NCBI GenBank assembly: GCA_029237695.1 | Contig: CM055272.1 | Location: forward strand, 12,946,042-13,010,041 | Reading direction: 5' to 3' | DNA: 64,000 nucleotides | Source: Conchocele bisecta | Taxonomy: Eukaryota > Mollusca > Bivalvia > Lucinida > Thyasiridae | In this document: positions 55,960-64,000 of the stretch, piece after piece | How the letters are laid out: each line of letters opens with the position of its first letter | Position numbering within the stretch: the first letter of the stretch is position 1 | Notes under the pieces: generated by a model | The model's database searches: none | The model's input: the letters and a program-made list of their open reading frames with translations, nothing else | What the model was told of the DNA's origin: nothing | Made by a program: the position numbers and the translations under genes

Positions 55960-55977
55960 CCCACTCTACTGACACCA
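55960..55977 (-). promoter_or_regulatory. Primer binding site of the Gypsy element
   Basis: Reading minus from 55977: TGGTGTCAGTAGAGTGGG, four bases after the 5' LTR. It begins TGG, complementary to a tRNA CCA end; a leucine tRNA is plausible but not verified. Confidence 0.7.
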
Positions 55978-55981
55978 ATTA

Positions 55982-56968
55982 TGTTACGGGCAAGCGGTCA
56001 ATGCCTTGGTTTTCTAATGGTCCGCACATATGTCAGGATGCCGCCATTTAATCGCCTATATGAAGGGTCTCGGCTCGATCGGGATTCCGGATTAACGGGA
56101 AAACTCTAGACGGGACGCGTAGTAAACTTTCATCATTTAATAGTGACACGTAATAAATAACATGGCGATTCCTGTCTTCAATATTAATACTAGTTATGCT
56201 TTTACTTAATTTACACCACCCCTGTAAGACCCTCCCAACCAAGGGAAATAATTCGTCCAAGCATTGGCCAGCTAAACGTACCAGTTACGAGAAATACTAA
56301 CTTATTGAATTCTGACAAGGAGGTGTTTTCAAAGAGAAATCTATTGAAGGTCCCAGAGTCCGCGTTTCTCGAGGCTTATATACCCAAGCATCTAGTCTCC
56401 AGCAAAAGTGGCTGGATTCCCAGCAACTTTCGCTGGAACCAGCGAAATACGTTGGCCAGCATATTGCTGGCCAGAGAATTACGCTGGTTTTATTGTGACA
56501 CCCTTAGTTTCCGAATCACGCGCTCGACTAGATACAGTAGGTATAGCCTTGCACCCAAAATAGATTACATGGAAAGTGGCATATACTTACAGAAATATGG
56601 ATAATAATATAATTATTTGCGAATGGAATAACTCTGTGGCTGGCGACTATTTGTTGATATTCGCTATTAGCAACATGGAACAGTTTAAATCATAATTTCT
56701 GTAATCTCTAAACTATTTCCAAAATGGCGGACATCGATCAAAACAATTCAGACGTGTGTGCAATAAGTGATACAATGGTTCGGATACTCATCTCACAGAC
56801 TTATATTCTATCTGAATACCATGTAAATGTACAAATGAAGCTTGTGTTAAAGCAGCAAGATATGACATAACAGGGTAAGCTTGATAAATGCATGTCAACT
56901 GCATGTGTAAACCATTTGTTTACAAATTAAACAGTCAATATTGGTTGACTGAAGGCTATACCATTACA
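55982..56968 (-). repeat. 5' LTR of the Gypsy element
   Basis: 987 bases, TG...CA, same order as 48869-49872. It should contain the promoter. An antisense frame of about 100 codons (56305-56604) is shared by both LTRs and is not considered a gene. Confidence 0.9.
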
Positions 56969-56972
56969 GTTA

Positions 56973-57425
56973 GTTATTTCCCTTTGCAAATCTATTTATA
57001 GTGATCCGGTCCTACGCTGCATTTTAGCGTTTATTTCTTACTGAAAAACACAAGAAAAATGAGTTTTGCGAACTGAGTAGACCCAGATCAGACTGCACAT
57101 ATGTGCAGTCTGATCTTAGTCCACACTGTTTGCAATAAAAGTAATAAGTGTGAAAATATAAATATGGCAAATAAAGCAGCTCCGGATCAGATTGTACAGC
57201 TATATAGGATACCATGGATCAACACTAGTCGAAATCACTATTAACAATATTGACTCCTTTTCACAACAAACCATGCTACATTCGCTCTTTTTACAAGCAA
57301 TAAGGCCCTAAACTACACAATTTGGACCGGATTTCTATAAATAAATTCAACGGGAGATAACTAACTACGATCCCTCATTATTTTATAGAAATATTATATA
57401 TAGTGTTATTACACTGTATATGTAC
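56973..57425. other. Short intergenic segment
   Basis: Contains a small hairpin (AGACTGCACATATGTGCAGTCT, read as two 11-base arms near 57092-57113). No gene. Confidence 0.6.
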
Positions 57426-57428
57426 CTG

Positions 57429-57670
57429 GGGTCCGTTTCACTAAACTTCTTACGACTAAAATGTTCGTAAGTTCAAATTTAAGATCGTCTGTAAATTTCA
57501 ATTTATGGATTTACATTTATTGAGCATAGGCTGCATATGCAGCCTATGCTCAATAAATGTAAATGCATCACTTGTTTACAAGAAAACATTATTAATGTGA
57601 AATTTACAGACTATCATAATTTTGCACTTACGAACATTTTAGTCGTACGAAGTTTAGTGAAACGCCCCCC
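57429..57670. mobile_element. MITE with CAG target duplication (copy 2) at a splice donor
   Basis: Ends GGGTCCGTTTCACTAAAC and GTTTAGTGAAACGCCCCCC, same family as 34267-34496. CTG (CAG on minus) flanks both sides (57426-57428, 57671-57673). A perfect 56-base palindrome centred on GCATATGC occupies 57509-57564. Confidence 0.8.
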
Positions 57671-57859
57671 CTGAGGTGCAAGCGCCGCGAGGGATCCTTT
57701 ATTTGCGTACATTCCAGCTCCAAACTCGACAAGCCTCGTACGAAACACGGACACATAGCTATCGGGGAATCTCAGCAGGAGGTAGGCGCCTTTCTTCGAC
57801 GCTGGGCTGGTCGCTGATCCAGGAGATTTGATGTCCGTCAATGAGTCGTCTTTGGGTTA
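57671..57859 (-). CDS. Candidate host-gene exon B
   Basis: Open minus-strand stretch encoding SPASKKGAYLLLRFPDSYVS then FRTRLVEFGAGMYANKGSL and AALAPQ. A strand-helix-Gly pattern fits the first half of a DUF1330-like barrel, completed by exon C. The acceptor is uncertain: TTTTACAG precedes 57859, but the first codon in phase would be TAA; CCCAAAG before 57849 is an alternative. The exon ends in CAG directly at the MITE; beyond the MITE the sequence continues CAG|GTACAT, a good donor. MITE insertion therefore duplicated the exon's last CAG. Confidence 0.5.
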
Positions 57860-57883
57860 CTGTAAAACAGCGTAAACCCACTC

Positions 57884-58232
57884 CAAAGTAAGTATTATTT
57901 TATATGCAGCGGATTTTTGCGGAGCAAACGCGTCTTCATGAGCTGCATTTGGTGGTCCCAGGAGTTCGGCACATACTTATGTCGTTTTTGCGAAGAAACG
58001 ATTTTCGTGTCAGTAAACACGGAAATCGATTCTTCGCAAAAACGACCGAAGTTGGCCCACGTACCGAGACCACCAAATTCAGCTTAACAAGAAGCGTTTG
58101 ATGAGCCATATTTCATCAAAATCCAATCCGTTACATAATAAGGACAAAATAAAGAATACGTACTTTGAATCGGAGGCGCTTCTGGAAGTTTCAGTAATTG
58201 TTGTTGTTGTAACCACGTGATCATACACCTTG
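57884..58232. mobile_element. Large foldback element, copy 2
   Basis: GAGCTGCATTTGGTGGTCCC against ACCACCAAATTCAGCT, and GTCGTTTTTGCGAAGAAACG against CGATTCTTCGCAAAAACGAC. The outer left arm (CACGTGGTTAC) is missing here, while the right one (GTAACCACGTGATCATAC) is kept. Confidence 0.8.
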
Positions 58233-58249
58233 GATACACGATATCGCCT

Positions 58250-59090
58250 AACGAGATTGCCAGAAAGCCATGGCACGATGGTTTTATTATACAATATCAA
58301 CGACTTTCTCACTGTATCCAACGCCGTGACGAAACTAATATATAGAGTATCTCGAACTCGTTTCCATTTGATATGAGATTTATGAAACTCGTCAGCAATG
58401 TTATGCATTGTAAATTGTGCGTGACTCGTTTCATAAAACACATATAAATAACGCATGTATTTGTTTGATAAATCGAAATAACATGATATTTGCAGAATTG
58501 AATCAATATACTTTTATGTACTTTTAATACACAACTATTTGTTCGGGCTATACTGTATCGGGTGGTACAATATATTTCTTCAATCACTCAACCGTATTGG
58601 TTAGATACAATTACATGTTTATGTTCAAGAAATGACGTTCATATGTATTTGAAAATATATACATTTATTCACATATTATACAATTATCGCCATGTTGTGA
58701 GATCAATACATGGTTTTATCGACCCGATATACGGGTTGATAAAACCACGTATTGACCGATACGGCCAGGCGATAATTGTTTTATTACCAATTGAGAAACT
58801 CCCACATGTGTCCCCTTTTCGATGATATATATCCATTGCCGGTGAAGAGTGTGATATGATTAGCAACGACATGGATTTTAATTACGTCAAAGAGACTTTA
58901 GCCAATCAACAACGTCGCTCCGCCTTCAGGTGACTCAATATGACATTTTGAATCGACGTTCTCAGTCAATATGCATTTATATCAAAGATCACGTGACCAG
59001 CATCTGACCAATCGCAGACAATGATATTTCTCGATTCATAATAACATAGTGAACATAGGAACACATCTACGACAATACGCGCCAGTTGGT
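58250..59090. other. Intergenic or intronic DNA
   Basis: Lies between candidate exons A and B. Holds a hairpin at 58696-58755 (AATACATGGTTTTATC against GATAAAACCACGTATT). No gene signal. Confidence 0.5.
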
Positions 59091-59097
59091 TGGTTAC

Positions 59098-59228
59098 CTC
59101 CTGCGGAATATCCTTAAGCTGGGCGGGCGGTGCTGAGGGGAATTTCGGTACAGGTGTTCTGGCATTCGGAATCAGCGAGAGAACTTCGGTGGCCTTCGCT
59201 ACTTGCGGCGTTTTAGCTGTAGGCTTGG
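59098..59228 (-). CDS. Candidate host-gene exon A
   Basis: 131 bases with a pyrimidine-rich acceptor (CTCAATGTTAATACAG) and donor GAG|GTAACC. It encodes a Pro/Ala-rich linker: PTAKTPQVAKATEVLSLIP and PVPKFPSAPPAQLKDIPQE. Starts after two bases of a split codon and ends in phase 0. It may be the upstream neighbour of exon B; GC content is exon-like. No domain. Confidence 0.45.
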
Positions 59229-59303
59229 CTGTATTAACATTGAGAGGTATTATGAGAAAAGCAATGCGATTTGTAGTTCCGGGCGATAACCATATGTGAC
59301 TAA

Positions 59304-59474
59304 CGTGTGGCAGGGATGGTAAACTTGCTGAAAAAATATGTTTAGAAACCTGCAGAAAGCCAGATAAATATAAAAAAAATGGTCATGACACAATATCACA
59401 TCTAAATGCCTATAGTTCTAGGCATAACAACATATTTGGGCAATTTGTAGCAATTTTACCATCCCTGCCACGTG
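59304..59474. mobile_element. Small inverted-repeat element
   Basis: CGTGTGGCAGGGATGGTAAA at one end and TTTTACCATCCCTGCCACG at the other, AT-rich inside. Confidence 0.7.
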
Positions 59475-59524
59475 TTATTCACCTGTGTGCATGCATCATA
59501 TGATACATACAGTAAGGTAGTGTT

Positions 59525-60095
59525 GCAGAGTTCATTTAATACATGATGCTGGTTTAGATCTGGATCACTCTGTCCCAGATACTCCACCGTGGCAGTTGGA
59601 GCAGCCCAAGGTGATATTCGACCTTAGCCAGCACACGAAAGCAACAACTGACCCATCCATTTTTAAAATCACTTTTTCTTGAAGTTAAAGACAGATACAA
59701 TACATACACTCCGCTTTTCACTGATGGCTCAAAGGACGGGGATCGGGTAGCTGCTGCTGCAGCTGTCCCCGGGGAGATCTTTAATTCAGCCTCCCAAATA
59801 AATCTTCGATATTTTCTGCGGAATTGAGGGCAATTTTACTCGCCCTTGATTTTGCGAAAATTCATTTTATTTTCCGATTTATTATATTCACTACAAGCTT
59901 TACACAACGTGAAGCTTGAGCATCCACTTATCCGCCAAATTACTATTTTGTGTTGGCTCCCCAGTCATACTGGTATCAATGACAATGACAGGGCAGATAG
60001 TGCTGCCAAGGCTGCCCTGGAGCTGCCGACTTCTAATTTTCCTGTTTGCTATCATGATTGTAAATCATCATCCCTTAACTCGTTCATCTCGCAGG
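59525..60095 (+). mobile_element. Internal fragment of the Nimb-like LINE
   Basis: Matches the RNase H part (LFSDLLYSLQALHNVK; WLPSHTGINDNDRAD). Smaller deletions than other copies; both ends truncated. Confidence 0.8.
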
Positions 60096-60770
60096 TGACG
60101 CCTGACTTTGACGCGGTCTGCAGGCTTAATCTTGGAATTGCCATCGCAATTCCAAGGGATTTCGTTTGCAATTCCCAGAGAACTAACAAGGGGTGGGAAA
60201 TAACTGGGTTATGTGCATGCACTAGCTATTGGTGCATGCATATATTACCTAAACACCCCTTAGTGAATCGTAGGTACTCTATGTATTCCCGTACAAAGGG
60301 CGCCTTTGTGCGTGATTGTGTAGGGGAGCCTGGCTGGCCGTTTGCCGTGGCCTGCGACCCGGACGTTTTAGAGGAAGTGATCGTGGTGGGTGAATGTCTT
60401 GCGTGGCAGAATTGCATTACTACAATACACCACTTCGGCCCTGACTTCAAGTCGCGACTGGAGCATATATATATCTTTTCCTTTGTTTTGTGATTGCATT
60501 TCATATATACGTGAGTACATTATCATGTTCCCTTTTACATTGTGTGAGCTGTCCGCGGCTCTAGTAGGTGTCACGGTTTAGTGTGACACGAGTGAGTTTG
60601 TTTGTCTTGCTCGAGTATATCACTATGTATCCTTGGTGTGCGGTGCGGAGACCCGCGCAATTATCACATCCCCGTGTAGGGTTGCACGGAGGGTGGGGGA
60701 CATAGTGATGAATATACCGGCCTACTGATATGCATCGCCACTATTATCCATAAACTCAATTGATTGGAAG
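60096..60770. other. Unassigned stretch with an open frame
   Basis: The LINE frame runs on into about 130 extra codons (to 60493) with EPGWPFAVACDPDVLEEV and CITTIHHFGPDFKSRLE. The GC is raised. It could be a captured exon or another element's ORF; I recognise no domain. A short dyad TATCACTATGT/ACATAGTGA lies at 60618-60712. Confidence 0.3.
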
Positions 60771-60799
60771 TCGTCCAGCTAACCTTGTTCAACTGGCCC

Positions 60800-61888
60800 T
60801 TCTAAGAAACGGCAACCTACTGAATATAGTTTTTCCCTCAACGATCACTACAACAACATCAGTCAGAACTATAGCATGTACCCACTTGGCCTCGATTCCT
60901 TGTGGTCCATGCAACTGACACAAACAAACCTCTAGGAAAATTGTCTGTCTTTGTTTTATCAAAGATACTGAATAGTGTGGCAGGAGAGCCCAATAACTTG
61001 AAACGGTTGCGCTCTGGTGACCTTCTCATTGTAGTTGACAGAAAGAGCCATGCATAGAATCTACTCCAAGTTCTTGGATACTCCTGTCGACATCCAGCCA
61101 CACAAATCTTTGAACAGTTGCAAGGGAGTTGTCCGATCTCAGGAGTTTGCTGATCGAACAACTCGAGCCACAAGGAGATGCTGATGCTCGAAAGATTAAT
61201 AGAAAAGTGAACGGACAACCAGTCCCTACTAATACCTTCGTTCTGACTTTCAATCAAACCGAACTACCGAAACAACTTAAACTTACCAGATGGTTACTCG
61301 TCACAGTAGACCCATACATACCAAACCTGTTGCGCTGTTACAACTGCCAATTGTACGGCCACCACAAAGACATGCAAGAGAGAGCTTGCATGTGCACGCT
61401 GTGACATTGCCAAGCACACCAATGACAACTGTGTGGAGGCCGACCATTGTGTCAACTGTGGCGGTAACCATTCGGCATACTCGAAAGACTGCCGGAAGTG
61501 GAATATCGAGAAAGAGATGGTTCGCGTGAAACATACACGCAACGTATCATTCTCTGATGCCAGGAAGATTGTTGAAATGCCAACAACTCCTATCCCTGGC
61601 TTCTCTTATGCTTCGGTTGCAGTCTCTCGCAAGCTCAGCAGAACAATTTCAACCCAAACGGACGTTTCTTGGAAACCAGCTGAACAACCCACTATAACGT
61701 GGCCCTATAATACACCACACTACAAGCCTTCCACTATATGTAACTCATCGTCTTCACAGACACAATCTCCCAGAGGCCGGAGCCCAAATTCTTCAACCGC
61801 GAAACCGTCTTCGGAAGGCAAAACCTCAAAAGTCTCGCCTTCCAAAAGCCCTAATGGTCATGCTAAACAAAAGACCTTAAACGCATGA
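60800..61888 (+). pseudogene. Nimb-like LINE ORF1 (Gag-like, zinc knuckles)
   Basis: Frames give, in order, an RRM-like part (KLSVFVLSKILNSVAGEP; LRSGDLLIVVDRKSHA), a segment around PTNTFVLTFNQTELPKQ, then knuckles LLRCYNCQLYGHHKD, CARCDIAKHTNDNC and HCVNCGGNHSAYSKDC, and a Ser/Pro-rich tail. Shifts near 61060, 61150 and 61390 break it. This ORF1 binds RNA in active elements. Confidence 0.75.
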
Positions 61889-62150
61889 CGGCCGTGTCTC
61901 CTGTGCGATCACGGCAAGGGCCGGCCTCTCCACTACCAATCAGGGATAGGCCCATTGCCATGGAGAGGATCCCTGCGAAACCGCCCAGGAAAGGGTCTGA
62001 TGACCTTGGATCACAGAAGGGGGCAGACGGTCCCATCTCACTTAAGAACAGGTCTGAGTCGTTGGACTCTATGGAGACTGAAGAGTCTTCGACACTACAA
62101 CTCCCAAACCTGTTCCACACCGCAAACCCATACTTCCACCTACATAAACA

Positions 62151-64000
62151 TGGATACTATTATCCAATGGCACTGTCGAGGAATTAAAGCAAATATTGAC
62201 GAATTAACAATTGTATTAAGTCAAGACAACCCCATTGCTGTTTGTCTTCAGGAAACATTCCTGAAATACATTTTCTTTTAAATCGCATGCATTATACAGT
62301 AAGTGTTTAGATAACACTGAACGCGCATCAGGTGGAGTCTCAATCCTTGCATCCCACATAGTCTTGTGAATTTTAACACTAATCTTCAGACTGTGGCCGT
62401 TAGTGTTACGATGCACAATACTATTACATTCCACGATCTGCAGTCCTGTTAAAATCATAACTAGATAATATTGTCTCTCAGCTCCCTTCGCCTTTCATTC
62501 CCCTTGGCGACTGTAACGGACATAACATGCTTTGGGGTTGTAAAGACACAAACAAAAAGGGGGAACTTATTGAAAAATTTCTTTCCGATCACAATCTCAG
62601 CATTTGTAATGATAAATCTTAGCACATCCCTCAACCGGTTCATATTCCTCTCTGGATTTAACTCTGTGTCATCCTTCTCTGTATTTGGACTTTACGTGGA
62701 AAGTTGGTGACGACCTATGTGGGAGTGACCACTTTCCTGTCTTCTTACAGAGTAATGGACCACCATCCACTGGTCCAGAGGTGGAAATTACATAATGCCG
62801 ATTGGGACACATTTCGTAATATGTGCATGATTGAACTAGATTTTGACCGCTTTCGCGATGTGGAAGATCCACTAGAACACTACGTTTCCCTTTTACACGA
62901 TATTGCAGAAAAGACAATACCAAAAACCTCGGCAAAGCCCAAACGTGTCAATAAACCATGGTTTGACGAAGAATGCAGAGGCAATGACTGCTCGTAAGCA
63001 GTCTATTCGTCAAATCAATAATCAAGCAACACCAGAAAACTTAAATGGTCATATAATGTTTAGAGCTGAAGCTCGACGCACTACCAAAGCTAGCAAGAGA
63101 AAGACTTGGAGATCTTTTGTCTCCAATTTGAACTCTCGATCAAAAATGAAAACAACATGGGACATGATTCGTAAGATAAACGGTAAAGGTAAATCGACTT
63201 CTATCAATCACCTCAACAAAGCAGGACATAAAGTATCTTCGAAAGCAGACATTTCAAACACATTAGCAGACACCTTCTCCAAGAACTCCTCATCCAATAA
63301 TTATTCTGAGGAGTTCTTGAAGATGAAATCTGATCAAGAAAAAAAACAACTATATTTCAATGGAGACAATTCTGAACACTACAACGCTCATTTCTCTATG
63401 AGGGAATTAAAAGCTACCCTCGATAAAGCACATGATACATCAGCTGGCCCTGATGATATCCACTACCAACTGCATAAGCATTTACCTGAACACTCTTTAG
63501 ATAACCTCCTTGAAATATTTAATACCATTTGGGAACAAGGCGTTTTTCCGCCTTCATGGCGGGAAGCAACAATCATACCAGTTCCCAAACCGGACAAGGA
63601 TCACACCGACCCATCCAGTTACCGTCCCATTGCACTTACTAGCTGCGTCTGTAAAACCATGAATACTATTGTAAAATGCCTGCAACTAGGTGTTGACTGT
63701 TCTATATATGTTGATGATTTTGTAATATGTTACAAATCAAAGAACATGCAAACTATTGAGAGCCAATTACAACTGAGCCTCAATAAAATTAACAAGTGGG
63801 CCACAGAAAACGGCTTTAAATTTTCGAAATCGAAAACAAATGCATGCATTTTTGCAAAAGAAGCGGTCTCGAACTTAAACTGGGATCACATCCCATCCCA
63901 GTTGTTCGGGAGCAGACATTCCTTGGTCTTATCTTTGATCCTAAACTCACTTTTAAACCTCATTTACGATACTTGAAAACTAAAGGCCAGAAAGAACTCA
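62151..64000 (+). pseudogene. Nimb-like LINE ORF2, endonuclease and RT, cut by window end
   Basis: ATG 62151 (MDTIIQWHCRGIKANIDEL) starts the endonuclease, which is broken after CLQETFLK but still shows GDCNGH and, after shifts, GSDHFPVFL (to about 62750). The linker and RT follow (62903-63976): DKAHDTSAGPDDIHYQLHKH, SYRPIALTSCVCKTM. There it jumps to IVKCLQLGVDCSIYVDDF; the fingers/palm part between these motifs is deleted. The YVDD remains. The element leaves the window at 64000. Confidence 0.85.

Larger units (their letters stand above)
48869..56968 (-). mobile_element. Ty3/Gypsy LTR retrotransposon with internal deletion and a C2H2 third ORF
   Basis: An 8.1-kb element read on the minus strand: 5' LTR 56968-55982, primer binding site, gag fused to RT-thumb/RNase H (55801-53414), integrase (53346-51715), zinc-finger ORF (51577-50621), 3' LTR 49872-48869. 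Direct flanks are gtta on both sides (48865-48868 and 56969-56972), a 4-base duplication. The protease and RT palm are deleted, so it cannot move on its own. The LTRs are nearly identical, so the insertion is young compared with the Polintons. Confidence 0.9.

Noticed and set aside
59090..59299. Plus-strand hydrophobic frame of 69 codons
   Set aside because: It is the complement of candidate exon A, which has better splice sites and composition.
1..64000. tRNA or rRNA genes
   Set aside because: No convincing cloverleaf or rRNA core sequence was noticed by eye; a tRNAscan/Infernal run would be decisive.

Overview
The window looks like repeat-rich animal nuclear DNA, most probably from a mollusc (perhaps a bivalve). 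The basis is its content: AT-rich intergenic DNA, spliced-looking exons with GT/AG borders, and Polinton/Maverick, Ty3/Gypsy, BEL/Pao and I/Nimb-like non-LTR elements, with many small foldback repeats. No bacterial operon or ribosome-binding architecture is visible. Almost every recognisable gene belongs to a mobile element, and most are broken. The organism is inferred, not proven.

Layout. 1-5865: the right part of one Polinton (P1): integrase, membrane protein, penton-like, pVI/pX-like, major capsid and adenain-type protease genes, then the right terminal repeat. 5866-9574: relics, including a two-finger C2H2 ORF and an LTR-like block. 9581-30054: a second, complete-ended but degenerate Polinton (P2, about 20.5 kb). 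It has terminal inverted repeats starting AGTAGTAA, an imperfect 6-bp target duplication (cgagtt/cgcgtt), a leftward protein-primed PolB gene and a rightward array of about 14 genes. P2 is riddled with later insertions: a foreign block in its left terminal repeat, an unknown pseudogene and a BEL/Pao remnant where the PolB C-terminus should be, and a LINE 3' end and a foldback element inside PolB. 30055-42000: MITEs, a broken lineage-specific gene and a non-LTR reverse transcriptase. 42158-59228: candidate exons of one minus-strand host gene, possibly with DUF1330-like alpha/beta-barrel repeats, separated by a Nimb-like LINE, foldback elements and an 8.1-kb Gypsy element (48869-56968). 59525-64000: further Nimb-like LINE copies, one running off the window.

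How the parts work together. In P2, PolB and a two-CCHC-knuckle gene diverge from a shared intergenic promoter. Next come three short rightward transcription units (20.8-22.6 kb). Two of them share a 14-15 base upstream motif placed exactly 10 nt before a TATAAAAG box, and all three end at or near histone-type 3' stem-loops. The virion-type genes follow, tightly packed with overlapping stop/start codons, and end at an ordinary AATAAA signal in P1. The most interesting reading of the window is that this Polinton lineage used replication-dependent histone mRNA 3' ends for its early-side genes, which would couple their expression to S phase. The Gypsy element is also unusual: it carries a C2H2 zinc-finger ORF downstream of integrase, and a second relic of the same kind of ORF lies at 6.2-7.2 kb.
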